A stretch of DNA of 64,000 nt from JAGWRA01 sp035534615 (GCA_035534615.1 DATLRO010000082.1:62001-126000); one strand, 5' to 3'; positions 1 through 12,387 are shown, numbered from the stretch's first letter. Numbers and translations: made by a program. The notes: generated by a model from the sequence alone, not told the origin.

Positions 1-3000
1 GGAGAGTGCATGGATGCCGGCCTTGCGCATCTGCGCGTCGAGGGCCGGCAGATCCTTGTCCTGCAGCGTCCGCCATGTGGCGAGCTGGACATCCAGCCGC
101 GTGCGCAGCCGGCCGAACACGACGACCGACTGCGCGGTCGGTGCGGCGTCGGCGCTGTCGACGGTATTCTCGAGATAGGCCAGCTGGCTGTTCAGCTTGA
201 TCGGGTAGTTGAGCATCTCCTCCCCCGCGACCGCCTTCGGCTGGTAGAGCTCGTCCCTCACCGCGAGGATCTTCCCATCGAGCGCCTTCGCCGCCGCCAC
301 GACGGCGCGGGCATCCGGCTCGCTCGCCAGGCGGCTCTCGAGCGCGGTGAGCTGCGCGTGCAGCTGGAGGATCCCGTTGATCGCGAGGTGGTCCTGGGCC
401 AGCGCGTCCCAGAGCTGGCGCATCAGGTCGAACTGCTTCTGCAGATCGGCCATCGACACGTGGACGCGCGGGTCCATCACGACCTTCAGCGGCTGCGTGT
501 AGGCGTGACCGTCGACGGTCAGCGTCACCCGGTACTCGCCCGGCAGCACCATCGGCCCGAGCGGATCGCCCTCGTCATAGACCGGCGCGATCTTCGACTG
601 GATGTACGGCGGCACGTCGTACCGCAGATTCCAGACGATCCGGTGCATGCCGGCCGACGTCGGGAGCCGTTCCGGCGGCCGCCGGAATCCGAACATCGGC
701 TCCGGATGCGGGGCCGGCTTCTCGCTCGACAGCCGGCGCACGAGCTTGCCGGCCGCGTCGTCGATCTCGATCGTGACCGGTCCCTTCGCGGGCGAGGCCA
801 GGTAGTAATCGAGCATCGCGCCGTCGGGCGGGTTGCGGGCCGCCCCGACGAGGCCGCCGCCCGATCCGTTGCCGCGGCGGATCCGGATCGCCGGCGCCGG
901 CTCGAACAGGTGCGCCGCGTCCTGCGCCATGGCGGCCGTCGCCTGCCGCAGCGGCGTGATGTCGTCGAGGATCCAGAACGAGCGCCCGTGCGTGGCGACG
1001 ATCAGGTCGTTGTCCTTGACGGCGAAGTCCCGCACGCTCGTGGTCGGCAGGTTGAGCTGCAGTGACTGCCAGTGGGCGCCATCGTCGAACGAGACGTAGG
1101 CGCCTGTCTCCGTGCCGGCGAACAGCAGCCCCTTCCGCACGGTATCCGTGCGGACGACATGGACGTACGCCGGCGCCGCCAGGCCGTCGGTAATGGCGGT
1201 CCAGGTCTGTCCGAAGTCGCGCGTCCGGAAGATGTAGGGCCGGTCGTCACCCAGCTTGTGCGCATCGACCGCCACGTAGGCCGTGCCGGCGTCGAACGGC
1301 GAGGCCTGGATCTGCGCGACCTTGGCCCACTCGGGCAGCCCCTTCGGCGTCACGTTCTTCCAGGTCTTCCCTTCGTCCTGCGTCAGCTGCACGAGGCCAT
1401 CGTCCGTCCCGACCCAGATCTCGCCCGCGCGGACCGGCGACGGCGCGATGCTGTAGACCAGGTCGTAGTACTCGGCGCTGGCATTGTCCTTGGTGATCGG
1501 CCCGCCGGACGACTGCTGCTTGCTCTTGTCGTTGCGGGAGAGATCCGGGCTGATCGCCGTCCAGCTCGAACCGCCGTCGGTCGACCGGAAGAGGACCTGC
1601 GAGGCGGTATAGATGACGTGCGGATTCTGCGGTGAGATGGCGAACGGCGCCGTCCAGGTGAACCGGTACTTCGCCGCCGACGCCGGCAGGCCGTCAGGGT
1701 CCTCCGGCCAGGGCGAGATGTCGCGCACCTGTCCGGTCCGCCGGTCCTCCCGGGTGAGGATGCCGAAGTACGAGCCCGCGTAGATCACGTCCGGGTCGGT
1801 CGGATCCGGCACGACGTAGCCGCTCTCCCCGCCGCCGACCGGATACCAGTCGCGCCTGGTGATCGCGCCGTAATCGCTCCGGCTGGCGATCGCCACCGAG
1901 CTGTTGTCCTGCTGGGCGCCGTAGACGTAGTACGGAAACCGGTTGTCGGTGGCGACATGATAGAACTGCGCCGTCGGCTGGTTATCGAGCGAGCTCCAGG
2001 TCTTCCCGCCGTCGATCGTGATCGTGGCGCCACCGTCGTTGCCGACGATCATCCGCTTGGTGTCCAGCGGGTCGATCCAGCAGCCGTGGTTGTCGCCGTG
2101 CGGCACGCGCAGGCGCGCGAACGTGTCGCCGCCGTCGGTCGACCGGTAGAACCCGGTATTGACGATGTAGACCGTGTTCGGGTCGCGCGGGTCGGCGTAC
2201 ACCCGCGTGAAGTACCAGGCGCGCTGGCGGAAGGCCTGGGCGGCGTTGATCAGCTTCCAGTGCGCGCCGCCATCGTCCGATCGATACAGGCCGCCGTCCT
2301 TGGCCTCGATCAGCGCGTAGACCCGGTCGCCGTCGTCGCCGCCGGCGACCGACACGCCGATCTTGCCGAGCACCCCGTCCGGCAGCCCGTGGCCCGCCAG
2401 GCGCGTCCAGGTCTTGCCCTCGTCGGTCGACTTGTAGAGGCCGCTCCCCGGGCCGCCGCTCGTCATCGACCAGGGCGTGCGTCCCATCTGCCACAGCGAG
2501 GCATAGACGATGGCGGGGTTCTGCGGATCGAAGCTGAGGTCGATGGCGCCGGTCTGGTCGTTCTCGAACAGCACCTTGTGCCAGGTGACGCCGCCGTCGG
2601 TCGACCGGAACACCCCGCGTTCGGCGCTCGACGCGTAGGGCTCCGGGCTGTAGATGTGCCCCAGCGCCGCGACGAGCACGATGTCCGGGTTCCGGGGATC
2701 GACGAGGATCTTCCCGATGTGGCGGCTGTCGTCCAGCCCCATGTGGTGCCAGGTCTTTCCGCCGTCGAGCGACTTGTAGACACCGTCGCCGAACGAGATG
2801 TCCTCGCGCGGCGCCACTTCGCCCGTGCCGACGTACACGATATTTGGATTCGAGGGCGACACGGCAATCGCGCCGATCGACGCGACCGGCTGGTGCTGAA
2901 ACAGCGGCTTCCACACGCGGCCACTGTCGGTGGTCTTCCAGACGCCGCCGATGACGGCGCCGAAGTACCACGTGTCGGGCTCGCTGGGCACGCCCGTCAC

Positions 3001-3180
3001 GGTCAGCACGCGACCGCCCCGGTACGGGCCGATCAGCCGCCACTTCATGCCTGAGTACAGCGAGGCCGGCACCGCCGGGGCGGTCGGCGCGGGCGCGGCC
3101 GCCACCAGGCCGAATCCGGCCACGAGCGTCAGGACCACCCCTCGCAGCATCCAACGCCAGACCTGTTTCACCTGCATCAT
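1..3180 (-). CDS. VPS10/BNR-repeat secreted protein (sortilin-like 'glycosyl hydrolase'), 3' end cut by window
   Basis: Reading inward from 3180 the frame stays open for 1,060 codons to base 1, so only the last ~10 residues are missing. It begins with tandem ATGs (3180, 3177) preceded by AAGGAG, then a short signal peptide and the family opening 'LYSGMKWRLIGPYRGGRV'. Several Asp-box/BNR motifs (S-x-D-x-G-x-T-W, e.g. STDGGVTWHK and STDEGKTWTR) mark a beta-propeller of VPS10/sortilin type. The C-terminal third has an Ig-like segment ('GMHRIVWNLRYDVPP') and a helical tail. The neighbour at 3268-6411 is a full-length paralogue in the same orientation. Such proteins are annotated as glycosyl hydrolases, but no catalytic residues can be assigned. 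Binding or degradation of extracellular polymer is inference. Confidence 0.9.
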   Translation of the reverse strand, partial: MMQVKQVWRWMLRGVVLTLVAGFGLVAAAPAPTAPAVPASLYSGMKWRLIGPYRGGRVLTVTGVPSEPDTWYFGAVIGGVWKTTDSGRVWKPLFQHQPVASIGAIAVSPSNPNIVYVGTGEVAPREDISFGDGVYKSLDGGKTWHHMGLDDSRHIGKILVDPRNPDIVLVAALGHIYSPEPYASSAERGVFRSTDGGVTWHKVLFENDQTGAIDLSFDPQNPAIVYASLWQMGRTPWSMTSGGPGSGLYKSTDEGKTWTRLAGHGLPDGVLGKIGVSVAGGDDGDRVYALIEAKDGGLYRSDDGGAHWKLINAAQAFRQRAWYFTRVYADPRDPNTVYIVNTGFYRSTDGGDTFARLRVPHGDNHGCWIDPLDTKRMIVGNDGGATITIDGGKTWSSLDNQPTAQFYHVATDNRFPYYVYGAQQDNSSVAIASRSDYGAITRRDWYPVGGGESGYVVPDPTDPDVIYAGSYFGILTREDRRTGQVRDISPWPEDPDGLPASAAKYRFTWTAPFAISPQNPHVIYTASQVLFRSTDGGSSWTAISPDLSRNDKSKQQSSGGPITKDNASAEYYDLVYSIAPSPVRAGEIWVGTDDGLVQLTQDEGKTWKNVTPKGLPEWAKVAQIQASPFDAGTAYVAVDAHKLGDDRPYIFRTRDFGQTWTAITDGLAAPAYVHVVRTDTVRKGLLFAGTETGAYVSFDDGAHWQSLQLNLPTTSVRDFAVKDNDLIVATHGRSFWILDDITPLRQATAAMAQDAAHLFEPAPAIRIRRGNGSGGGLVGAARNPPDGAMLDYYLASPAKGPVTIEIDDAAGKLVRRLSSEKPAPHPEPMFGFRRPPERLPTSAGMHRIVWNLRYDVPPYIQSKIAPVYDEGDPLGPMVLPGEYRVTLTVDGHAYTQPLKVVMDPRVHVSMADLQKQFDLMRQLWDALAQDHLAINGILQLHAQLTALESRLASEPDARAVVAAAKALDGKILAVRDELYQPKAVAGEEMLNYPIKLNSQLAYLENTVDSADAAPTAQSVVVFGRLRTRLDVQLATWRTLQDKDLPALDAQMRKAGIHALS

Positions 3181-3267
3181 CACGACTCCTTGGATCTCCG
3201 AAATGCCGGCGCGCCGCGGACGCGGGGGCGATCCCGCCTCCGCGGCACCCTTCCACCGGGCCAATGG

Positions 3268-6200
3268 TCAGCGCGACGCGCCGGACGCCGGCGGCACGTA
3301 CAGCGGCGTGATGCCGTGCCGGCGCATGAGCGCGTTGAGCGCCGCCAGGTCATGCTGCTGGAGGGCCTGCCAGGCGGCTACCTGCACCCCCAGCTCCTGC
3401 TCGTACTGCTGGAACACCTGGTACGACTGGGCGGTCGGCGCCGTGTCGGCACTGCCCACCACGTCTTCCAGGTTGGTGAGCCAGTCGTTCAACTTGCTGG
3501 GATAGTTCATCATCAACTGCTTGGGCGCCCGCGCCTTGTACTGGAACAGCGCCACCGCGACAGCCCCGGCCTTGTCGTCCAGCCGCTTTGCCGCCGCTGC
3601 GACGTCCGCCTGCGCCGAATCGCCGGTGAGGCGCCGCTGCAGCGCCGTCAGCTGGCCCCGCAGGTCCTGGATCTGATTGAACGTGACGTGATCCTCGATG
3701 ATCGCCTGATGGATCTTCATCATCAGCGCGAACTGCTTCGCCAGATCCGCGGGGGCCGCCTGGACGCGCGGGTCGAGCTCGAGCGTGAGCGGACGGGTAT
3801 ACGTCCGCCCCGCCACCGTGAGCCGGACCTGGTAGCGCCCCGGGACGACCTCGGGCGTGATGGGGCTGCCCTGTTCGAACACCGGCCCGCCCACCACGCT
3901 GAGGGCCGGCGGCGACGGATAGCGCAGGTTCCAGACCAGGCGGTGCATGCCCGGCTGCGCCGACAGCGCGCCGGTCCGGCTCGAGAACGTGCGGATGGTG
4001 TGCCCCTGCGCGTCGAGAATCGCCAGGTCGACGTCGCCGGCCGGCGCCGACTTCAGCACGTAATCGATGATCGCGCCGTCCGGCGGGTTCGCCCCGGTGT
4101 CGGTCCCCGGCCGTCCGCTGCCGGCGCGCCCGCTCATCCGGTACGCCGTCTCCGGCTGGTAGAGATACGCCTCGGCCGCCGCGACGGTGGCGTCGATCTG
4201 CCGGAGCGGCGTGATGTCATCCAGAATCCAGAAGCCGCGGCCGTGGGTCGCCACGACGAGGTCGTTGTCCTGGACGGCGAAGTCGCGCACGGAGACGGTC
4301 GGCAGATTGAGCTGCAGCGACTGCCAGTGATTGCCATCGTCGAACGAGACGTCGGCGCCGGTCTCGGTGCCGGCGAACAGCAGCCCCTTGCGCACCGGAT
4401 CCTCACGCACGACGTGGACGTAGCCGGGCGCCGCCAGGCCGTTCGTGATGGCGGTCCAGGTGTGCCCGTAGTCGTAGGTGCGGAAGATGTACGGCGTGAA
4501 ATCGCCCAGCCGCTTGCCGTTGACCGCCGCGTACGCCGTACCGGGATCGAACGGCGACGCCTCGATCAGGCTGACCTTCGCCCACTTGGGGAGGGCCGGC
4601 GGCGTGACGTCGTGCCACGTCTTGCCGCCGTCGCGCGTCAGCTGAATCAGGCCATCGTCGGTGCCGACCCAGATCTCGCCCTTCGCGACCGGCGAGGGCG
4701 CAATCGTGTAGATAACGTCGTAGATTTCCGCGCCGACGTTGTCCTTCGTGATCGGACCGCCCGACGGCCCCTGCTTCGTCTTGTCGTTGCGCGTCAGATC
4801 CGGGCTGATGGCGTGCCAGCTCATCCCGTGGTCGGCCGTCTCGAGCAGCACCTGCGAGCCGGCGTACATCACGTGCGGATCCTGCGGCGAAAAGACGACC
4901 GGCGACGTCCAGCTGAAGCGGTACTTCATCCGATCGGCGCCGTAGCCTTCGGTGTCGTCCGGCCACGGCGTGATGTCCTGCATCTGGCCGTTGCGATGAT
5001 CGTAGCGGGTCAGATCGCCGAAGTACGAGCCGGCATACACGATCTGCGGATCGGTCGGATCGGGGACGACGTAGCCGCTCTCCCCGCCGCCGACGTCGTA
5101 CCAGTTGCGCAGGCTGATGGACCCGGTGTCGCTCCGGCTCTCGATCGCCGCCGTGCCGCGATCCTGCTGGGCCCCGTAGAGGTAGAACGGGAAGCGGTGA
5201 TCCACTGCCACATGGTAGAACTGCCCGGTCGGCTCGTTCGACTCCGTGCTCCACGTCCGGGCCCCGTTCACCGTGACCGTGGCGCCGCCGTCATTGCCTT
5301 CGATCATCCGCCGCGGATCGATCGGGTTGATCCAGAGCGCGTGATTGTCGACGTGCGGCTCGCGCAGGACGGTGAACGTCTCACCGCCGTCGGTCGACCG
5401 CTGGAGCAGGAAGTTGAGGACGTACACCGTGTTCGGGTCCTTCGGATCGGCGTACACCTTGAAGTAGTACCAGGGACGCTGCCGGAGGTGCTGGTCGGCG
5501 TTGATCAGCGCCCAGCGCCGCCCGCCGTCGTCCGACCGGAAGAGCCCGCCGTGTTTGGCGTTGACCAGCGCGAAGACCCGGTCGCCGTCGGCGCCCGACA
5601 CCGACACCGAGATCCGGCCGAGGATCCCGGTCGGCAGGCCGTGGCCCTCCAGCTGCTGCCAGGTGACCCCGCCGTCGTTCGACCGGTAGAGCCCGCTGCC
5701 CGGCCCGCCGTTCTCCAGACTCCACGGCGTGCGGTAGACCTGCCACAGCGAGGCGTACATGATGTTCCAGTTGTGCGGGTCGACGCTGAGATCGATCGCC
5801 CCCGTCCGGTCGTCCTTGTAGAGCACCTTCGTCCACGTGCGGCCGCCGTTGGTCGTCCGGAACACCCCCCGCTCCGCGTTCCGGTCGTACATGTGGCCAA
5901 GCGCCGCCACCACGACCACATCGGGATCGTGCGGATCGATGAGGATGCCGGCGATGTGCTGGGTGTCGTCGAGCCCCACGTGCTGCCAGGTCCGGCCGCC
6001 GTCGACCGACTTGTACACGCCGTCGCCGAACGAGATGTCGGTACGGGGGTCCGGTTCGCCGGTACCGACGTACACGACGTTCGGATTGGACGGTGCCACC
6101 GCGATCGCCCCGATCGACGCCACCGGCTGGTGCTGGAAGAGCGCCTGCCAGGTATTGCCGTCGTCGGTCGTCTTCCAGACGCCGCCATCGACCGCGCCGA

Positions 6201-6411
6201 AATAGAAGACGTCAGGCTTGCTGGGCACACCCGCCACCGCCTCGACGCGCCCCCCCTCGAACGGGCCGACCATGCGCCACCGCATGCCGGCATAGAGATC
6301 GGGGGAATAGGCCGGCGCGGCCGCCGCCAGGCCGATCGCGCCCAGCGCGACCGCCAGGCCCAGGCTGGTCGACAGGCGAACGACGAATCGTCTCAAGGGG
6401 GTGGTCGTCAT
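3268..6411 (-). CDS. VPS10/BNR-repeat secreted protein, tandem paralogue
   Basis: The product is 1,047 residues. It has an N-terminal signal peptide (residues ~1-32), the family start 'LYAGMRWRMVGPFEGGRV', and a chain of BNR/Asp-box repeats (SVDGGRTW, TNGGRTWTK, SNDGGVTW, TRDGGKTWHD) expected to form one or two ten-bladed propellers. A beta-rich segment ('GMHRLVWNLRYPSPP') and a helical C-terminal ~200 residues follow. A GAGG Shine-Dalgarno sits just before the ATG at 6411. It shares architecture end to end with the gene at 1-3180 and the one at 34826-38002, so the locus is a tandem duplication. Family members are exported and often labelled sortilin or glycosyl hydrolase. The substrate cannot be read from sequence. 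Only 87 bp separate it from the upstream end of the next copy, so co-transcription is likely. Confidence 0.93.
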   Translation of the reverse strand: MTTTPLRRFVVRLSTSLGLAVALGAIGLAAAAPAYSPDLYAGMRWRMVGPFEGGRVEAVAGVPSKPDVFYFGAVDGGVWKTTDDGNTWQALFQHQPVASIGAIAVAPSNPNVVYVGTGEPDPRTDISFGDGVYKSVDGGRTWQHVGLDDTQHIAGILIDPHDPDVVVVAALGHMYDRNAERGVFRTTNGGRTWTKVLYKDDRTGAIDLSVDPHNWNIMYASLWQVYRTPWSLENGGPGSGLYRSNDGGVTWQQLEGHGLPTGILGRISVSVSGADGDRVFALVNAKHGGLFRSDDGGRRWALINADQHLRQRPWYYFKVYADPKDPNTVYVLNFLLQRSTDGGETFTVLREPHVDNHALWINPIDPRRMIEGNDGGATVTVNGARTWSTESNEPTGQFYHVAVDHRFPFYLYGAQQDRGTAAIESRSDTGSISLRNWYDVGGGESGYVVPDPTDPQIVYAGSYFGDLTRYDHRNGQMQDITPWPDDTEGYGADRMKYRFSWTSPVVFSPQDPHVMYAGSQVLLETADHGMSWHAISPDLTRNDKTKQGPSGGPITKDNVGAEIYDVIYTIAPSPVAKGEIWVGTDDGLIQLTRDGGKTWHDVTPPALPKWAKVSLIEASPFDPGTAYAAVNGKRLGDFTPYIFRTYDYGHTWTAITNGLAAPGYVHVVREDPVRKGLLFAGTETGADVSFDDGNHWQSLQLNLPTVSVRDFAVQDNDLVVATHGRGFWILDDITPLRQIDATVAAAEAYLYQPETAYRMSGRAGSGRPGTDTGANPPDGAIIDYVLKSAPAGDVDLAILDAQGHTIRTFSSRTGALSAQPGMHRLVWNLRYPSPPALSVVGGPVFEQGSPITPEVVPGRYQVRLTVAGRTYTRPLTLELDPRVQAAPADLAKQFALMMKIHQAIIEDHVTFNQIQDLRGQLTALQRRLTGDSAQADVAAAAKRLDDKAGAVAVALFQYKARAPKQLMMNYPSKLNDWLTNLEDVVGSADTAPTAQSYQVFQQYEQELGVQVAAWQALQQHDLAALNALMRRHGITPLYVPPASGASR

Positions 6412-6957
6412 CGTATCCTCGTCGGCCGCGGCGTCGTGCGGGGATCCCGGGGGGACCAGAGCGCGCCGTCACGAACGAGCAGCAAGATGGGAGCGTCATG
6501 GGTGACCGGGCATTCGCGGGTGTCACCCCCTGTCGGGGCCGCACGCAGCCGCGCGTACGGGTCCGTCTGTGCGGGTCGAGCCGGTGCCAGCATCAAGTGG
6601 TGGTCTGTCTGCGGCGACCGGACTCATGCGAGGCGAGCAGAGCCGGGCTGCCTCAGAAGCGACCCAACAGGATTCCCGATCCGCAGGGGCTTTTCAAGCT
6701 CATCCGTCGAACAGGTCCGGCAGGGATTCAGGACAGGACCAGCAAGGTGGGGCCGGCCGCGCCGCCTGCCCGGAACCGGGCGTCGCCAGCATGGGCGCCC
6801 CGCGCGAAGCGCCGCGCAGGCCGGCGGGAACAATGGCGCGTTCCACGCGCAAAAACGCCCGCCGCTGTGGCCCGGGCCGGCGCACCGGCCCGGCAGACTC
6901 CGACACGGCCAGCCGGACTTTACTAGTGGGGACCGGCGCACAGCCGGTCCCTGGCGG
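6412..6957. other. intergenic region, no gene recognised
   Basis: About 545 bp lie between the start of the VPS10 gene and the end of the DUF2892 gene. Open frames cross it in several registers but none gives a recognisable protein or has a ribosome-binding site. Visible structures are a GC-rich hairpin (GGGCCGG/CCGGCCC arms near 6870-6895) and the terminator-like hairpin at 6929-6951. The promoter of the VPS10 gene should lie at its left end. Confidence 0.5.
6929..6951 (-). terminator. GC hairpin after DUF2892 gene (no U-tract)
   Basis: A perfect 9-bp inverted repeat (GGGACCGGC at 6929-6937 and GCCGGTCCC at 6943-6951) with a 5-nt loop begins 6 nt after the TAG stop of the DUF2892 gene. It lacks a run of T on either side, so it could be a U-less terminator or an mRNA 3'-end stabiliser. 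Confidence 0.45.
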
Positions 6958-7179
6958 CTACGCGCCCGGAGTCCGTTCCCGACGCCGCGTCGCGAACCCG
7001 AAGGCCGAATACATCGGGCACCAGCCGACGACGCCGGTCAGCAGGAGGATCACCCCGACGACGAGCGCCACCCAGCCGAGGCCGCCGGTCACGGTGCTGG
7101 TCCACCAGACAGCCAGCGCCGCCAGGCCCAGCAGTCCGCGTACGATCCGATCCCACGGGGCTTCGTTCACCAGATTCAT
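6958..7179 (-). CDS. DUF2892 (YgaP-type) small inner-membrane protein
   Basis: The product is 73 residues. It has the DUF2892 signature: an N-terminal 'NE-APWDRIVRGLLG' stretch, two hydrophobic helices (residues ~14-30 and ~34-50) separated by a Gly-rich turn, and a 'GWCPMYSAFGF' motif after the second helix. The family is the membrane part of YgaP-like proteins and occurs alone in many bacteria. Its function is not established. GAGGT lies at good distance from the ATG. It is followed by a GC hairpin and appears monocistronic. Confidence 0.85.
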   Translation of the reverse strand: MNLVNEAPWDRIVRGLLGLAALAVWWTSTVTGGLGWVALVVGVILLLTGVVGWCPMYSAFGFATRRRERTPGA

Positions 7180-7364
7180 ACCGCACCTCCGGTCATGTCA
7201 GGAGCACGAACGGTACCAGGCGTCCGCGAGCCTCAGGGGGCTGGCCGGATGCGTGGGCCCTGACCCTGGCCGGCGGGATGCCGGCCGAGCGCGTCATCAA
7301 TCCCCTCCCCGGTCGGCTGGAGGACGAGGACGACGGCGGTGGAGGTGGCGGACGCGGAGGGCCC

Positions 7365-8276
7365 TCAGGGCCTGTCGTTGCCGCCGGACGCGGCGGGCGG
7401 CCTGATGCGCTGGTAGTCGAAGTACTGCCAGACGAGGTCGAGATCGAAGCTGCGGAAGAAGAACGCCCGGCCGTGTCCGCGAAACGTGGTCTCGACCGGG
7501 AGCCATGCGCCGTCGATCTCCCGGCGCGTCGCGGTCACCTTCAGTCCCTTGTCCAGTTGGACGAAGCCGGCGACGAAGCGGATGGAGCGCTGCGACTCGG
7601 CCTCGACGCGGACGACCTGATGTGACGCTTCCCCCACCCAGGCCTGCCCGGTGAAGGCGCTGGCGATGCGGCCCTCGCGGGTCTCCGGCGTCACCCCCGC
7701 GCGCGGTCTGAAATCCACGACGATCGACGGGACGCCGTCGACCGTCGCGCGGCCCGCCAGCGTGAAGTCGAACAGGCTGACGACGTCGGCGACGAGCTTC
7801 TGCTCGCGACGCCGCGCTGCGGCTTCCTGCTCGAGACGCGCCTTGCGTTCGGACGGCTGCTCCTGCTGCTGCTCCGCGCGATAGCGCTGCTCCTTCTCCT
7901 GCTGCTTGCGGTCCTCGGCCGTGAGCTGCGCCGGGGTCAGCGGCACGCCGTTGCGCGCGATGAGCCGCCGGTAGACGAGCGCGGGATCCACCGACGGTCG
8001 AACCTCGTACAGCAGGACGTCGCCCGTGCCCATCTGCCCGAACGGGTTCATGTGTACCGTGGTCTCGCGTTCCTTGTAGGTGAACTGCCTCTGGACGTAG
8101 CTGTCGCTCGCGAGGTTCTTGCGCGCCTCCTGCAGGAACGCATGCGCATCGGGCAGCGGCGGCCCGGCCGGCTGGCCCGGCGCCGACACGGCCAGCAGCG
8201 TGAGGCACGCCACGACGGCCGGCGCGATCGCCCGGCCGGCTCTTCCCCGCCCGTTCCCGGATCCGTGTCGCCTCAT
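7365..8276 (-). CDS. secreted protein of unknown function
   Basis: The product is 303 residues. It has a long positively charged N-terminus, a hydrophobic signal segment (residues ~18-36) and cleavage near APGQPAG. The middle (~115-160) is strongly charged and Gln/Glu/Arg-rich, consistent with a coiled coil. The remainder is beta-rich with alternating hydrophobics ('VVDFRPRAGV', 'AFTGQAWVGEASHQVVRVEAE'), like proteins with a lipoprotein-carrier-type fold that occur widely in Acidobacteria. I do not recognise a named family with certainty. The stretch GGGAGT precedes the ATG. It is divergent from the dehydrogenase gene at 8382, with about 100 bp for both promoters. Confidence 0.8.
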   Translation of the reverse strand: MRRHGSGNGRGRAGRAIAPAVVACLTLLAVSAPGQPAGPPLPDAHAFLQEARKNLASDSYVQRQFTYKERETTVHMNPFGQMGTGDVLLYEVRPSVDPALVYRRLIARNGVPLTPAQLTAEDRKQQEKEQRYRAEQQQEQPSERKARLEQEAAARRREQKLVADVVSLFDFTLAGRATVDGVPSIVVDFRPRAGVTPETREGRIASAFTGQAWVGEASHQVVRVEAESQRSIRFVAGFVQLDKGLKVTATRREIDGAWLPVETTFRGHGRAFFFRSFDLDLVWQYFDYQRIRPPAASGGNDRP

Positions 8277-8348
8277 CGGGACTCCCGCGTGTCAGGGCCC
8301 TCGCCGCGGCGCTTGCCCACGCGATTGCGGCGCCGTGTACGGGGCGGA

Positions 8349-8354
8349 TATGCT
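8349..8354 (+). promoter_or_regulatory. candidate -10 box (TATGCT) for hydroxyacid dehydrogenase
   Basis: TATGCT lies 6 nt before an in-frame GTG (8361). TTGCGG sits 18 nt upstream (8325-8330). If used, the mRNA would start at or near that GTG and be leaderless, adding seven residues before the ATG at 8382. Confidence 0.35.
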
Positions 8355-8381
8355 GGAGACGTGCCCGACGGGGATCGCCCG

Positions 8382-9326
8382 ATGCGTCTTCTTTTCTGCG
8401 GCGACATCTTCACCGAAGCGCGGCAGGTGCTGCAGAGCCGACTCCCTGCCGACGAGATGGTGGTCTGCCCGCGCGACGCCGTCCGCGAATCGCTGGGCGG
8501 CGTCGACGTGGTCATTCCCATGATGACACCGATCGGCACCGACGTGATGGATGCCGGCCGGTTCCGGCTCATCCACCAGTTCGGCGTCGGGCTCGAGGGG
8601 GTGGATCTCGAGGCCGCGCGGGCGCGCGGCATCTGGGTCGCCAACGTGCCGTCGGCCGACACCGGCAACGCCGACTCCGTGGCCGAGCACGCGCTGCTGC
8701 TCATGCTGGCGGTCCTGCGGCGGCTGCCGGAGGCGCAGGCGAACATCCGGGCCGGGCGGCTCGGCAGCCCGCTGGGCCTGACGCTCGCCGGCCGGACGGT
8801 CTGCCTCTTCGGCCTCGGCGCGATCGCCACGGCGCTGGCCCGGCGGCTGCGGGCGTTCGACGTCCGTCTCCTCGGCATCAGCCGGCGCCTCGATCCCGCC
8901 CGGACGAAGGCGCTCGGCCTGGACGCCTGCTACGCGCCGGCCGACCGCGACGCGGCGCTCGCCCGGACCGACATCCTCGTGCTCTGCCTGCCGGTCACCG
9001 TGGAGACGCGCGGTCTCGTCGACGCCGCCGCGCTCGCGGCCCTGCCGCGCGGGGCCTGCCTGATCAATATCGCGCGCGGGCCGCTCGTGGATTACGCGGC
9101 GCTGTGCGCGGCGCTGTCGAGCGGCCATCTGGGCGGCGCCGGCCTCGACGTCTTCTGGCAGGAGCCGATCGCGGCGGACGATCGGCTGCTGTCGCTGCCG
9201 AATGTCGTCGCGACGCCGCACGTGGCCGGCGTGACCGACCGCTCGTACGCCGGGATCGCCCGGACGATCGCCGCCAACGTCGAGCGCCTCCGGCGGGGGG
9301 AACCGCCGCTGAACCGGGCCGCCTGA
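8382..9326 (+). CDS. D-isomer-specific 2-hydroxyacid dehydrogenase
   Basis: The product is 314 residues, a usual length for the family. The nucleotide-binding domain is clear: 'GRTVCLFGLGAIATALARRL' carries the G-x-G-x-x-(x) Rossmann loop near residue 145. It is followed by the family's 'LPVTVETRGLVDAAALAALP-GACLINIARGPLVDYAAL' block, in which the Arg of NIARG binds the substrate carboxylate. The catalytic His lies in 'ATPHVAGVTDRS'. The fold predicts NAD-dependent oxidation or reduction of a D-2-hydroxyacid such as glyoxylate/glycolate, lactate or phosphoglycerate. I cannot tell which. The ATG at 8382 gives the usual 'MRLLFCGD' opening. An in-frame GTG at 8361 is a possible leaderless start. 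Confidence 0.92.
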   Translation: MRLLFCGDIFTEARQVLQSRLPADEMVVCPRDAVRESLGGVDVVIPMMTPIGTDVMDAGRFRLIHQFGVGLEGVDLEAARARGIWVANVPSADTGNADSVAEHALLLMLAVLRRLPEAQANIRAGRLGSPLGLTLAGRTVCLFGLGAIATALARRLRAFDVRLLGISRRLDPARTKALGLDACYAPADRDAALARTDILVLCLPVTVETRGLVDAAALAALPRGACLINIARGPLVDYAALCAALSSGHLGGAGLDVFWQEPIAADDRLLSLPNVVATPHVAGVTDRSYAGIARTIAANVERLRRGEPPLNRAA

Positions 9327-9353
9327 CCGGCCCCGGCGACCGGAGGCCCGCGC

Positions 9354-12035
<2,682 letters not shown>

Positions 12036-12099
12036 CTCCAGGTCTCCGCGCTCGCGCGCCTCCGGCGTGCCGGCGGGCCGTGCCCGGGACCGCGTCGCC

Positions 12100-12387
12100 T
12101 CACGCCTCGAAATCCACCGACACGATGTGCGAACAGATCGCCACGCCGCCCTGCGCCACCGGCACGTGACGGGGGTCGACGGCGTAGGCGTCGAGCGCCC
12201 GCCGGTCCAGGAATCGCACGACCAGCCCGGTGTCGTACGACCGGCTGGTGTGCACCTGGTCGGCGCCGACCTGCAGATCGACGACGCCGGCGAGGCCGGC
12301 GAGCGACGCGAGGGCGCGCCGATGCTCCGCGCGCGCCGCCTCACCGACCTCCGGCTTGTACTTGAACGCGACCAGGTGAATGAGCAT
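12100..12387 (-). CDS. Dabb (stress-responsive A/B barrel) family protein
   Basis: The product is 95 residues. It opens with 'MLIHLVAFKYKPEV' and holds the family's 'HVPVAQGGVAICSHIVSVDFEA' ending. This matches the dimeric alpha/beta-barrel (Dabb) domain of the ferredoxin-like fold. Members include stress-induced plant proteins and small enzymes such as polyketide cyclases. For stand-alone bacterial copies no reaction is known. It lies between the M28 peptidase gene and the PAS kinase gene in the same direction, 64 bp before the kinase start, so co-transcription is possible. Confidence 0.85.
   Translation of the reverse strand: MLIHLVAFKYKPEVGEAARAEHRRALASLAGLAGVVDLQVGADQVHTSRSYDTGLVVRFLDRRALDAYAVDPRHVPVAQGGVAICSHIVSVDFEA

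Noticed and set aside
6590..6730. possible tRNA or tRNA-like element on the minus strand (ends in ACCACCA)
   Set aside because: No T-arm TTC-purine-A loop or matching acceptor stem could be built; probably chance in GC-rich DNA.
3190..7263. 1,357-codon plus-strand open frame
   Set aside because: It is the antisense shadow of the VPS10 gene at 3268-6411. Composition is Arg/Val/Asp-rich, there is no homology, and it arises from high-GC codon bias. The same holds for 25231-28728, 47747-51298, 57058-60573 and 9597-12365.
12036..12344. N-terminal extension of the four-PAS kinase to 12344
   Set aside because: The extension overlaps the Dabb gene in another frame and has no homology. The ATG at 12035 begins the PAS-containing part.
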